A stretch of 64,000 bases of DNA from Rotaria socialis (taxonomy: Eukaryota > Rotifera > Eurotatoria > Philodinida > Philodinidae): positions 30,782-94,781 of the forward strand of contig CAJNYU010000551.1 of NCBI GenBank assembly GCA_905331475.1, written 5' to 3'. The notes under the pieces are model-generated. The model saw only the letters and a program-made list of their open reading frames with translations, was not told the origin of the DNA and searched no databases. Below are positions 1 through 12,440 of this stretch, in pieces; the stretch's first letter is position 1; every line of letters starts with the position of its first letter. A program made the position numbers and the translations under genes.

Positions 1-2923
1 TTGCCAACGACAACTTGAATTAAGAAAAAAAAATAATTTGGCAGTTTAAGGCTGAATATATACGAAGAACTTTGCCTAGGAAAAATATTTAAAGCCAATA
101 GTTTAGAGGGCATCTATATGTGTGATAGCTTCAAAAGTCAGGTTTTCCTAACAGGTTGATACGAACAACGGAAATTCATAAGACGCAATAACTTGTAATT
201 AATAGTGTATTTTCCAATTTATTGATTCAGCTTACTCTATCGTCCATATGGAAATTTCGATCGCGCACAGCGCGACTTCGAAATTCCAAAAAGTTGGATG
301 TTAAATTACGGCTTGTCATTGGATCTTAGGTTTTTTAAACATCTAGAAAAATAAAAGAGCGAAATACAGTTAACATTCATCTCTGAAAAAAATCAAGACG
401 AAAGTTGTTATGCATTGACAGTTTAGCGAACATATATGCTAATAATAATCAAAATCGATGCTTATTAGAAGCGGACGTCTTTCAAGAAACATCAATTTCT
501 TGATTCTTTTTTAACATATCCTTGAATCATCATTGCATTGAATGATTTCTACACGTGGTTGCATTTGAAAATAGACGATCGTCTTATTCTGACTGTATAG
601 CGATACATATATATATATATACGTGACACCTACAGATAAAAGTAATTGATGAGGAAACAGAACTATGTATTTGTCGACATAACGAAAAAACAGAATTTTT
701 TTTTGAAGTATAAAAAAAACATATGGTATGTTTAAAGTAGAAGCTCAAAGTACCTTACGCTTGTGTTCTTTCAGAATTATACAAATCATACAGTGAAAAA
801 GCACAGATATTTACCTTTCAATAGTTCGATAAATCGCCCTGTTTTATGTCGATAACAGAACGTGAAAAAAAACATCGATTATGACTTCTTTTTATTGTAA
901 GCAAATATAATAGTCAGAGTGTGTCGATCGCAAGAAAAAAGCAATTAAGTGAAAATATAGATAACGATTTGTCAGAGTTTCTGGATCGGTCTAGTAGATA
1001 TTATTGTAACAATAAAATCTCGAAAGTCCATCATATAGAAGTGTTTCTATTACTATGGTTATTCAGTTTAAATTGAAATAGCACTTACGAATGCCTACAA
1101 ACAAAATCAGTTTTATTTATGATGTAAGTTACTGAAAATGTATTTTTATCAAGAACAAAACAGCTTTCTACCTAGTATTCATAATACTAATATATTAGAA
1201 CTCGCATTCTTTGACAAAAAGAACAAGAATGTTTTCGCATTTTTCTTCGTCACATGATCCGAATATTATTTAATAAAAAAATTTATGTCAGGCGATGTTC
1301 TGTTGACAATCGCATACTAAAACAATCTCAGGTATCTATAAAAACTAACAATAATATTTATAAAAATCAAAGCTGGGTTGTTGAAGAGATAATCTCAACA
1401 TGAAACGTTTCTTCGTAACATTGTCTCTATAACGTGATGGAATTTATACACTGGCTTCCGATTGCACTTTTTTTTAAATATAGGAATCCTAAGAGGATCA
1501 AGATCGTCAAAAATATAGGATTTTTGATAAAAAATGACAAAAATATAGGATGTTTTAAACATAGTTTCTGTTGAACTGTTTTGCTGTTTTTTAACTGCTC
1601 TGCTTGAAAATCGTTTTAATGAAACTGTTATAAACAGTTCAACCGTAGCCAAGATCCTTATGTAATTTTTTCTACTGAAATGAGTCACTAATTCGAGGAT
1701 CATTATAAAAGTTGTCTCAAATCGATAAATAACAATAAAGTAGATCATAAGCTTTGAAAAAAAAATACATGAAAAAGACAAATACTATTCTCATAAACTA
1801 AAAGAGACGTTTCAGATTACGGACATGACTTTCCAAAAAATCTCAACCTAATTTTATTGTCCTGATAATCAGCATTCATTGCTTATTATTTTCCACAAGT
1901 TTATTTTGTATTTTATCGTAACTCAATTTTTTCTGGTAATAAATAAGTGTAAATGAAAATGCATATACACAGGATGGTGTAAAATTTCACGAGCTTTCAG
2001 AAGATGTCGTTACTTTAAAAAAAATATGCTCTTTTGGTAACAGTATCCTGAAAATACAGAGTGAAACTTATTTTTTCCACGGGTATATATATACAGCTTT
2101 TATATCTAACTAAAACTTCACTAAAAACCCGAAACTAGCACATGATCATTTTGTGAATGTTTTTTCTTTTGGACTATTTTGTATTTTGTACTTTGTATTA
2201 AACAATTTCTCAATCAGCCCACTAAATAGGCGAAAGGAAAAATACTATTTAAAACAAATGTCACTATAATACAAGAATTTGCCCAAAACAAATGATAATA
2301 CACATTAAAAGTTTTTTTCGTCTAAAGACAGTAGCAAAATGAAGAGGTTTTTGGAAATTTTCTACTTTCTTCAATAAAATATAGGACGAAAATAGGAAGT
2401 TTTTGAAAATAGAGGAAATGTAGGTCGAATCGCCGCCCAGATAATTTTTACGTCCTACACTATATATTTTGAAGAGAAAAAATACGTAACATAATGAGAC
2501 ACGAGTTCCCACAAGTAGTAGATCTGACTTTTTTGCCAATAGATATCAAGACCTCGCCATTCGAACCCTCACAATAGTTTAATGCAGCCGATTGTTTTTA
2601 ATCAGATCCATTTGAAGAAAGTCAACTGTAACAATAGCGTACATAAAATCCTTTACAAGTCCAAGAATTGGCTATTGCCGATACGATCTTCATCAGATTT
2701 TGTCAATCGTCCATTTTTTTTTATCATCTGAAGTACAAAAAATTATATTGCGTGATTTTGCCAGATCAATTCAATTATTCACATAAATAAACAATAAGAA
2801 GAAGAAGAATTACAATAAAAAAAATAAAGTATTGTCATCGCTAACGGCGTTATATATATCCTCATTCTATCATAAAGTGCAAGAAAAAAATGAAAGCACA
2901 AAGCAACAGTGAAAATCAAATTA
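1..2923. other. Spacer, no gene recognised
   Basis: AT-rich sequence with only short open frames (minus-strand frames at 1395-1781 and 2264-2539) that show no family motif, no flanking exons in phase and strongly AT-driven composition. A TA tract lies near 607-621. I see no RNA gene, terminal repeat or transposase fragment here. A gene with its body left of the window cannot be excluded. Confidence 0.5.
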
Positions 2924-5787
2924 TTATTTTGTTGAAGCATTCAAATTTGGATCACTATGAAATTTATATGTTCCAAAAAGATGCGAAAGCAATGGCGCTT
3001 CATTAGGTTTGTGAATCCGTGTTGATTTTATTCGAACACTTCGAGATGGGATTATCTGTTTTTTCATTCGTTGATCATTGCCATTATTTACACTTGCAAT
3101 CATTTGTGTACGACAGTGATCTTCGAATTTTTTATTGGTTAATGGTGAAATATTAGTAGAAAGATTTATGTTAGATGATCGATAAATGCAATCCGTACTT
3201 GTATTTACAGACATTGAGTTCATTGACTTGGACAGATCATGTTCAGATGATTGATTAGAAAGATTGATTTTGGGAAATTCTGTAAAGGATAAAAAAAAGT
3301 GAAGTGAAGAATAGAACAAAAGAACAGTTCATAAATACCAATTTTAGGCAGTTCAATAAACTCATCGGGTGTTTCGGCACCGACACCAGGCTCACGTAGA
3401 GGAAGTTGTAATAAAATTTGATTTTTACGTTTCGTATGAATCTAAAGAATAAACGAAATGAATTATAACATGTAAGTAGAAGATCAGTTTTTCGTAAAAT
3501 GACTGTAGTTTACTAAAGATAGATCTCGAAAGCGTCTTATTTCGTTTAGACAATTCTAAATTAGTTGGTTTCTCAAAATTTTAATATCTTACTTCATCAG
3601 ATATTTGTTCAAGACTGTTCAATGCTGCACGATATGTTCTTTTGGCTTTAATTATTGCGTTCTGTACATCTTCAATACGACATTTTTGATTCTGAAACCG
3701 AAAAAATTCAATTTTTTTTCACTACTAAATGTGCTCTTTTTTTACTTTAAGTTCGTTTTCTGCTTTAAATTTTGCATCGAAGTAAGGTCTATAAATAAGC
3801 AAGTAATAACTCATATTACGGTTTTTTCTTGTGTCCTACTTCGATTTGATGATCACTCTTGTTAATGAATGGCGAAGTTTTATTCTTTGTTGTTCGTATT
3901 CTTGATAAAGTTTCGATTTTTCTTCATGTATTTGTTCATAACGCATTTTGTCTTGTTCTATTTGCGTTACCTTACATAATAAGATTACTTATATTTGATT
4001 TTTTTGTTGCAACCATATTTTACCTTCATGGTTAGATGGTTCATACATTCTTGCCACGTTGCATTATCTTCTGATTTGGATAATTGATTTTCTGCAGCAG
4101 CTAAATTTTCTTTTGCTACACAATGTAATTCAACAGAATTTTGATATTCTTGAGCAGCTCGTCCAGTCTCTAATCGTGCCTAATAGAAAATCATGATATG
4201 TTGTATGAAAAGCGAACAGAAGAACACAGTTCGTCAGTAAAATAGATGAGACGATCATTTTATAGCCTAATGGATGTAAGAAGTAACGTTTACCAACAAC
4301 CAGTTAAGCGTAGAAATAGAAGAGTATGTTAGCATGATTGATGTCTTTTTTTTCTTTGTTTCCTTGTAATAAATAGTGTAAATCGTACGAACCATATGTA
4401 GATTGGAATACTTTTTTGTTCTGCTTTCTTTCGACTGACTGCAGGTTACTGTCGATGAGTAAAAAATAGGAGACTTCTTACAAGTTACTAGGGAATATGA
4501 AAGTGACGTATCGTACGCAGGGTTCGTGGAGAAGAAATTGTACAAGCGAAGCAGAATACAAACGGCCTTGTCAAAGCAAAGGCTGAGAACTACTGTGTTA
4601 TATTAGGTTAAACTAGAGAATATCGATAGAGAAGAGTACATTTTTAATGATATAATTAAGATTAGATCTATTGACTCTATATCATGCAGAGAGTGAAAAA
4701 TATTATTGTGTATGAAAACTAGAGCTGATGTTAACATTTACAAGACTTAGTTTGAGCTACAATGAAATTAAAAATATTCGAAAGTTTAGCTTCAACAACT
4801 ACTGATCATTTTTTTAGCGGGAGTCTCGTGCAAAGAGGGTAATGAGTTATCGCTTCTGTTAACCGTAAGGTGACATATATTTTTATGCTTAGCAAACTGA
4901 TTGCCTAGGTTCGATCCAAAAGGATAGCGTCAATATTCTATAACTTGTAGTATTTAGTCAAATACTGCAACAACAACAACTGTGTGATTACTTATTTACC
5001 TATTTCATGCTAATAACAAATACAAATCCTATTGCTAGACTGTTCTCCGAGGTCTGCCGCCAGCTTTCTTGTCACGCTTTGAACCTCCAACTCATTAGTT
5101 AAAAGACAAATTCAGCTGACTGAAAATGAATTTTAACTGTTCTTCTAAGAGTTAGTCCATAATCACGATTTTTCTCTTCAGAAACAAAAACCATAGAATG
5201 CACAAGCCACTTCAGTCGAGTCATGCTTCAGCTATGTTCTAAAAATAAGTCAAGTCTAGCATACAGCTTCAATACAATAGATCTCGCGCATACTAATCGA
5301 AGTTCAAATCAAATGATTTGTATTACACATTGATCATATTGTTAATTAAATCAGTGATCATTTCATCTAGTTTACTGGCCATTTTAACAAATGCTAACCT
5401 GTTCAGCTTGTTGAACAGCATCATAATATGGTCTTCCGCGTTCGACACAACGGCCAAGTGTTTTAGCTAGATTAGCTAAACGTTGTTTACAATGGCTAAA
5501 ACTTATTTGAAATAATTTTTGAGCATTCTAAAATTAGATGTTCAATAATCAAACAAATCAATAGTAAAAGCGCTTACATCTAATTGACTTTCAAGATTAT
5601 TTATTTCACTGGTTGCAGCATTAGCACGTTCCAATTCAATCTAGACCAAAAACGAAATATTCAAAAGTACTATTCAATAAGATTTTAGCTAAATTGACTA
5701 TACTTGTATTCGAGGATCGAGTGGTTCATCGTTAGCTTCATTTGAATGAACATTATCACTTTCAATTATTTTAGACGAATCCGACAT
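2924..5787 (-). CDS. SH3BP5: SH3 domain-binding protein 5 (SH3BP5/Sab) family protein, 9 exons
   Basis: Exons, highest coordinate first: 5704-5787, 5578-5640, 5399-5527, 4024-4179, 3840-3970, 3746-3788, 3593-3691, 3339-3441, 2924-3279. They sum to 387 aa in one frame with GT...AG introns. Family landmarks are visible: LDPRIQ near residue 27, RCVERGRPYYDA, ATWQECMNHLTMKV, KPYFDAKFKAEN and AALNSLEQISDE, followed by REPGVGAETPDEF. The first two thirds are the long antiparallel coiled coil. The last exon is low-complexity and Ser/Asn rich, like the poorly conserved tails of the family. Known family roles are a Rab11 guanine-nucleotide exchange factor and a mitochondrial docking site for JNK (Sab); transfer to this protein is inference. 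One intron (4180-5398) is about 1.2 kb while the others are under 400 bp. The start ATG at 5787 is the first Met of the frame. Confidence 0.93.
4180..5398 (-). other. Outsized intron of the SH3BP5-like gene
   Basis: Intron between the exons ending in QQAEQ and starting ARLETG. It is about 1.2 kb, against roughly 50-150 bp for most neighbouring introns. It carries no recognised coding sequence; the frame at 4267-4545 has no motif. I could not find terminal repeats or a target duplication, so an old insertion is only a guess. Confidence 0.6.
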
Positions 5788-5838
5788 ACATGTGATTGAA
5801 ATAGTAATAACAAAATTTACATATAAAACTACAAGTAT

Positions 5839-5850
5839 CTAAAAGAAATC
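5839..5850 (-). promoter_or_regulatory. Acceptor-like site upstream of the SH3BP5 start
   Basis: On the minus strand a pyrimidine-rich run followed by AG (tttcttttag) lies about 52 nt before the ATG at 5787 and about 95 nt after the NDUFA5 stop. It could be the acceptor of a 5' UTR intron or a spliced-leader addition site; the sequence alone does not decide which. Confidence 0.35.
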
Positions 5851-5944
5851 AAACGAATGGATGTATATTATAATGGGTATATATTATCAAAAGACAAGAC
5901 AAATCCGTCTATACTAGAGAGAAAAATGAAGAAAAGTTTTTTAT

Positions 5945-6537
5945 TTAAGCAATAGGCCATTTCCATTGGTTAGCTGGTGCTTGTGCAACAAGTGGTTCCC
6001 ACACATGATTTAAAGCCATTCGACGTACACACATAAGTTCATTTTCAGCCTAGAAATTTGAAAAAAAAACACAAATTATTTTATTAATTTTGATTTGATA
6101 TTATTCCAAACACAATAGTTACTTGTACAATGACTTCCTCGATTTGCCCACAATTGATTTTACGTTCGAGACGTGCGATGTTAGGCTCCTATTATTAAAT
6201 AGACTGTAGTTTTAAAAAGAAATATTTTTATTTTAATATACATTTTCGACATGTTCAAGACGTGAGCTAATAACATCTTCAGTAAATTTGCGATAGGCTG
6301 CTGCTTCAGGTAATTTTTTAAGATCACGTAAGATTTTTCCGTAGAGAAGTTTCAATGACTATTTGAAAGAGAAAATTTTATATTCATTATAATTAATTGT
6401 TAATTATATACATAATGTGGATCTTTAGAAACAACCAATCCAGTAATATTCGTTGTCTAGAAAAAAAAGAAAATAATACTTAAATGAAAAAGATTTAAGT
6501 TGAATTTACATACTGCTTTTAAGATTTTCGAAGCCAT
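5945..6537 (-). CDS. NDUFA5: NADH:ubiquinone oxidoreductase subunit A5 (complex I B13 subunit)
   Basis: Five exons: 6514-6537, 6412-6456, 6242-6358, 6123-6188 and 5945-6049, giving 118 aa against 116 in human. The protein starts MASKILKAV, continues TTNITGLVV, then LYGKILRDLKKLPEAAAYRK, and ends WEPLVAQAPANQWKWPIA. The Leu-Tyr-Gly-Lys-Ile-Leu and WEPL...QWKWPI motifs are diagnostic of the family. It is an accessory subunit of the peripheral (matrix) arm of mitochondrial respiratory complex I. The first exon is only 24 bp and the introns are about 50-75 bp. The gene lies 157 bp upstream of the SH3BP5 start on the same strand, close enough that the two could share a promoter or a precursor transcript. 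Confidence 0.95.
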
Positions 6538-9136
6538 GAAAGAAAGAAATCAATCTAAAATGAATTCATAGGATTAGAATGTTCAAAATATTACACAATT
6601 CTTTTTCGGAACTCATTGAAACTTAGATAAATTGTTGACAGCCAGTGATCTAACGATGAGTAATAGATATTATTATCAAAAGGAATTATTTATTTATAAA
6701 TGTTAAATATAAAAACAATATTTAAACAATTGTATATCAATTTTTCGAATACATTATGATAATCTCATTAGTCGTTACAATTTTTTTTTACAAGAAATAG
6801 TCATTCTATACAATTATATTTTGAATATTATTTTGAGACAAAGGCGACAAATATAAAATAGGTGGCACCGCTAGTTTTTATATCCGTATTTCCATATTTC
6901 ATCTGGGTTAAAATAATAAAGATCAAAGAATTTTATGATTTAATTAATATAATGTTTTTAAAACAGTTTAGGTGGAGCTTCAAGAGATGGCGCTATATAA
7001 TGAATTTAATTACAATATATTTGGAAACATGAGAGAAAGGTTGTTACTATGAAAGGAATATGTTCGATGTAAATAATGCAAATGTAATTAAGAGCGTAAC
7101 TTGAAGAAATATAGTCTCTCTATGTCAACCATAAGAAATTCAAATTTCATCATCGTAAACAATAAGAACAATACGAAACCATTGACCTTTTGCAGTAGAC
7201 AATTTTATTCATCTTATTTTACTGTTCCAATAATATTGATTAAGTTTTACAACTTTCAGCATCGTATTTTTTTTCTATCTGTGTAATTTAAGAGTTATAA
7301 ACAAATAATAGGAATTAAAAAAATAATTTAATGAAGGAAAGTCAATGGTTGGTTTTCATTCATGGACAATTTTGTAATTTTTATCCTAACAGTCTCATCG
7401 TAGGTAATTATCGTAAGACGACACTGTACAGTCAAAAGAAAAACTTAATTAGAGGATTTTATTGATAAGTTGTTTATCCTTATGACACAGCACGAAAGGT
7501 GGACGGTCTCTTTGTTTCATGCAACGGCATGATTTAAAGTATAAAGCGATGATTTTGTAATGAAGTTGGAGAGTAAAGGTAATAATTAATACACTGTTCA
7601 CATGAAACAAACATTCAAAACTTTTATAAATTTTTTGTTACGTCGGCATAAAGAGAATTCATAACTAATTCATGAAGAATGCATGTTTTCAATCAGGAAG
7701 AGCCATTCTAGATCAAAGATAATATCAAGTACAAGAAAATTTCTTAAAAATTTATCATTTGATTTAAGTGCTGAACAACCTTCAGCTAACATGCAAAAGA
7801 AATTAGACAATACGAAAAACATGTATTGGTGAAGATGATGATTAATATCAATAGTTGTCTCTACTTCAGGTAGAAAGTAGATAAGATTTTGTAATAGATA
7901 TTGGAAAATATTACTTGAGACAAGTTATGTATTTAGTACCCTCAACTGGGTCAAATAGATATCAATAAAAGGATCGATGACAAGTCGATTAGAGTGTATA
8001 GAGGAGATGACTTTGGCCAATCGGTTTACTTTAGTAATAATAAAGAATTGAGACTGAGAACATCGGTTTTACTTTCATGAATGTGGCAAAGCGTTTAGCA
8101 TTTCAATTTGGGCCGTTAATTATTTTTTATAAGTACATTTTCAATGATGCCAACATGACATGAGGGTGTGAGCAACATTAATTGAAACAATTTTCTTTCA
8201 CATACATGTATATCATTAGCATATGCTCTATTTGATAGAAGTATATGAAGAAAAAAAGTGAAACTAGACTTTTGATCACGAAAAAAAGAGACAAATAATC
8301 ACGAAATTTATTTTGAATAAATAGATAGTGCAAAGCAGAGGCCAAAACAGGCCGCGCGTTCGAGNCTGTTCAGAAAAGCGAGGTCTATGCCTATGATAGG
8401 CCGGTTACCTCCAGGTATAAAAGTACACTCGATGCTCTGTATGTACCTCTAGTTTCTAGTCTCTCATCATTATTCCATTAGCTTCAAAAACGTTGACAGA
8501 CCCACAGACCTCGAACGCGCGGCCTGTTTTGGCCTCTGCTTTGCACTATCTATTTATTCAAAATAAATTTCGTGATTATTTGTCTCTTTTTTTCGTGATC
8601 AAAAATATTCATATCCAAAAACAAACTATTTAAAATCTCGACTTGATTCTATAATGAGATCTTTTTGACATCTTGCAGTGCCAAATGAACTTTTGAAAAG
8701 AATAGAGTTGTTTCTGGCTAATAAACAATATTCAATGTAATTACACATTTGGATTGTTTTTCTTTATAGTAATAATAAATCGATAGTTGCAACATATAAT
8801 ATCAAATGAAAATGATTACTAGCATCAACACGATGATTTCTATTTGCTTCAAATTCCTATTTTTAAAAAGAATACTAGTGGCACGATTAGACAGTGCTTA
8901 CAGCGCACTCTATCAGTAATACGCCGTTGCCGAAAAGATATTTGATGTAGCTATAATTTTTAAAAGAATAAATTGCAATTTTTAATAATCTAATTTTAAA
9001 TGTTATAGTCTAAACGAAATTATTGATGTTAATGAACGTTTCTATGAATGTGAAGTCTACAATGGTTGGTATGTGTACGTTGATTTTGTATACTAAAAAA
9101 TCAAGACAACGAAGACCTGTTTTTCACGTATACTAG
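6538..9136. other. Spacer between NDUFA5 and calaxin
   Basis: These two genes are divergent, so both promoters should lie in this 2.6 kb. Apart from the inverted repeat at 8270-8604 I see only AT-rich sequence. A 61-codon plus-strand frame at 7101-7286 has no recognisable motif and is taken as chance. Confidence 0.5.
8270..8604. repeat. Foldback/MITE-like inverted repeat with 95-bp arms
   Basis: Positions 8270-8364 are the reverse complement of 8510-8604, with no mismatch seen by eye. The arms end in GATCACG/CGTGATC outside and CGTTCGAG/CTCGAACG inside. The 145-bp loop holds the N at 8365 and a TATA-box-like tataaaag at about 8414-8421. GC is locally higher (gccgcgcg) than in the surrounding DNA. 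I found no clear target-site duplication. Options are a non-autonomous terminal-inverted-repeat element, a foldback element, or a palindromic assembly artefact; the N next to the arm keeps the last option open. Confidence 0.75.
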
Positions 9137-10539
9137 ATGTCGTCAGCCAAAGCTAAAGGTGGTCGATTATCGACTCAAAATGTTGATTCGCCTGGTATCC
9201 GAAAAATTCATAGTCGTCATACATGGGTGAAACCTCTCTAGTTTAATTTTTTTCCAACTTTAACTTTATTATTCAAAATGAAATCTTTAGAAATTAGAAA
9301 GTATCAGTCATGGTAAAGGACAACCAGTATCACGAAAAGCTGTTCACTATGTCATAGATGAAGTTGGGAAACGAAAGGAAAAATTTCATTGTAAGCATTT
9401 AAAGCAGTGAATTGGTGCTAGTTTATGCGAAACTATTTTAGTTTCAAAACAAGAAATTGAATCACTTTGTACAATATTTCGTCATTTGACTAAAAGTGGC
9501 GATAAAGGTAAAGCATAAAGGAAACTTTTTGTATTACTATGTAGCTATTTTAATTTAGAAAAAATTGATCGTAATCGTTTCCGTGACATTCTACATAATA
9601 CATTCGATATGACTGATGATATTCTAATGGATCGAGGTAATTCAATAAAATGGAGGAAAGAACCTTTTTCTAATCAATTTGAATTTTGCCAATTAGTCTT
9701 CAAAGCATTCGATCGGGACAACGATGGGCAAGTCAGCATGCTTGAATGGGTTGTTGGACTTAATACATATTTACGTGGAACGCTAGATGAAAAAATTGCT
9801 TGTGAGCTAGAGAACAAGAGAAATCATGAAACTATTGTTTATTGTTTATTTTGTTAGTCGCTTTTACTTGTTATTCGCTTAAAGGTGAAAAACATATAAC
9901 CCGTGAAGAAATCTTTCAACTACTTAAAAGCAGTGTTCTTAAGGTAAATGAAATATTTATTCAAGCAATAATATAACTGTCTCTCTTTGTATTTAAATAG
10001 CAAGCTGGCGATGAAGATCCAGATGAAAGTATCAAAGAGCTAGTTGAAATTACACTTAAAAAAATGGACAAAGATCACGACAATCGTTTGGGTGATAATG
10101 ATTTTTCGCAATCAGTTCGTGAAGATCCTCTTCTACTTTCGTGCTTTGGTCAAGTATTTGCGAATGCAAGAGTAAGTATTCAGTAGAATAAAAATAAATT
10201 CTATAAAAAAAATTATAATTTTCTTCAGATAGTCGAAGCATTTCTACATTTTTTTTCTGAAAATACTCATGTTAAATCGTATAGTTGTCAGAAAGAGAAA
10301 GAGACGACAGTAGTAGACGACAATTAGCTTGCTTAATCACACTTGTATAGAATTGCATGATGCATGGCGAAATATAAATTTTATTTTTTTCTTCTCAAAA
10401 TTATATAAACGTTTTTTTTGTTGCGATATTCATTTAGAGAAAAGCTGATTTTGAACGAATACTTGAACATATGTCTGAACAAGTTGTATTCGGTCAAACG
10501 TTTACACAACAACAATTAGCAGAAATGTTTGATTATTAA
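9137..10539 (+). CDS. CLXN: Calaxin / EF-hand calcium-binding domain protein 1
   Basis: Eight exons: 9137-9226, 9291-9390, 9442-9507, 9559-9636, 9697-9801, 9858-9943, 10001-10171 and 10438-10539; 265 aa, longer at the N-terminus than the 211-aa human protein. Landmarks are [19 protein letters not shown], then [18 protein letters not shown] (EF-hand with D/D/D ligands), the ITREEIF segment, [20 protein letters not shown] and the loop [12 protein letters not shown]. Calaxin is a calcium sensor that binds outer-arm dynein in cilia and flagella and adjusts the beat. The middle EF-hand is degenerate here: its loop reads [12 protein letters not shown], where the vertebrate protein has Asp and Asn at positions 1 and 3. 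The acceptor at 9856-9857 was chosen because it restores the conserved helix before that loop; using 9874 instead would delete the helix. Confidence 0.92.
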
Positions 10540-11621
10540 TCTTATTCTCAGCCGAATTTTTTTATATTCTTTTTTTAATATCATCTTATCCGTTTCTAAT
10601 ATATTTCAAATAAATTCAACCTATTGAACGTGTGCATGACATTAAGCACGAGTTCACAAACTTTACATACGTAGATTAATATAAACATGATTGTATCTGA
10701 GCGCTTGAATAAAAACCGGAACATTTTAAAATATATCTTATATCATATAAGGAAATGATCATCGCTCATTGAATTAGTCAAGTAGAACGTAAATGCTAAA
10801 TCAGTGTTTTCAATAGGTGTGCCAAGCAGAAGTAACATGTAAGGAATGGAGTTGTTTCATGTCTCTTACGAAAATCACTTTCTGCCTATGGGTATTAGAG
10901 CTTCATGGGGAAAATCAAGTGATCAATCATTGGGCACAACAAGTTTTGTCATTTTAATATATATGCGGAAGTAGACTATTTGAAGTATGCCTACAACTTA
11001 TCGTTTCCACTGTATTACTATTTTCATCGATCGCTTGAATTGTTGTAGGCGTTACACAAATTTCGAGTGAATTCAACATGCTCATGGCATCGTTAACGAA
11101 ACAAATGACATTTGCGCAAGCCGCAATCACAATAGATGCTACTGATTTTGTTTTGTAATTTTACGTTAGCTTGGATCGATTGCATGATGATCGAGTTCTT
11201 CGGTAAGAAAAAATAAATAGCTTTTCCAGTCGACATATCGAAGTTAAAGAAAAGCCTGATTGTGTAACAGACTTTTTGTTGATTACTCGTACTCTTCTTA
11301 GATTCGGAATTCTCGAGTGCAGTTTTGCTTCGTGATATTACGGTAAGAATTGGTCAAATCGATCTAATTCTCAGCCGTTTTCTCATGTACTACGTTCGAT
11401 GGAGTTGAAAATGTTTTACAGGCAATGAATGTTATTTGTCTGGGTACTTTGTTAAGTGTCCTTCTATTTATTTTGTTGCAATGAAGAAACCAACAAAGTG
11501 CACGTACCCTAAAAAAGACTTATAATTTAATCGAACCACAAGACGAAATAATCCCTGGTCGATTAATATTAGGTGATTTTATGTGAAAAAATAAAACGAT
11601 GGCCGCTCACTTCGTCGCAAT

Positions 11622-11700
11622 GAAAATTCGTTGCGATAGGCTACGCGTATATAAAGGAGAGAGTACATTTATTGAATTAAACGATTTTGTTCAATATGTT
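11622..11700 (+). repeat. Diverged inverted repeat, left copy (TATA-bearing)
   Basis: The segment running from aaaattcgttgcg through gtatataaaggag to tgttcaatatg is about 80% identical to the reverse complement of roughly 12360-12440. Each copy carries gtatataaagga, a promoter-like TATA motif. The pair could be two decayed solo LTRs in opposite orientation or the ends of an old DNA element. Confidence 0.55.
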
Positions 11701-12359
11701 ACTTATTCATCACCTTTATAAATGTATTCCTTTACAATAATAACACTGTTTTTTCCAAAAATGACAGAAATGTTAATGTAAAATGTTCTTTTTTGTAAAT
11801 TCATATCACCCAAAAATTAAATGAAAACTCTACAAAGTTAAATTTATAACAAAAATCTTAATTTAAAAGAAATTATTTCTCATCTTAATAAGTTTTTTTA
11901 AATTAAAACGTGTCACCTCTCAAACATGATATCGAAAGAATACTGTAGACTTACAGAATTTATTGGGATTGTTTATTTTTAATATTCGCAGTATCGAAAA
12001 CCTAAAAATCCATTTCAAAAATTTGCAAAGCCACTTCATCCAACAATCGAGTAACGTCGCAAATCACAGAAGCTTATCCTAGACATTGCTGAGCGAATTA
12101 TGCAGCTCAAGAACGAGTACATTTTTTGGTTCATTTCTTCTTGGTTTTTCTTAGCTCAAAATTTCATCAGAGATTGTCTCCTTAAAAGACTTCAGTTGAC
12201 TTTTATTTAATAGCAGACGTTTTGCAGTGTAACAGAAGAATTTTGCAAAACTAAATAATCTTTTACAGAACGAAACAATTTTTTCTTCAAAACGGATCTA
12301 TTATTCATCATATCGATCTAATTATTATTCCATAATAGAATGTACATTTACGCAATTAC

Positions 12360-12440
12360 TTGAATAGCATACTAAACAAAAGCACTTAATTCAATTAATG
12401 TACTCACTCCTTTATATACGACTAGCTTATCGCAACGAAA
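12360..12440 (-). repeat. Diverged inverted repeat, right copy
   Basis: Reverse-strand partner of 11622-11700, sharing the gtatataaaggag core and the attgaatta segment downstream of it. The match fades within about 85 bp, so full element ends are not visible. A 79-codon minus-strand open frame at 12372-12611 overlaps it and is probably not a gene. Confidence 0.55.

Noticed and set aside
1395-2539. Minus-strand open frames of 128 and 91 codons
   Set aside because: Composition follows AT bias, with no motif and no in-phase neighbouring exons.
4900-4920. tRNA B-box-like aggttcgatcc
   Set aside because: No A box, acceptor stem or anticodon arm could be folded around it.
9875-9943. Alternative acceptor at 9874 for calaxin exon 6
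   Set aside because: It is in phase but deletes the helix before the second EF-hand; the site at 9857 restores family alignment.
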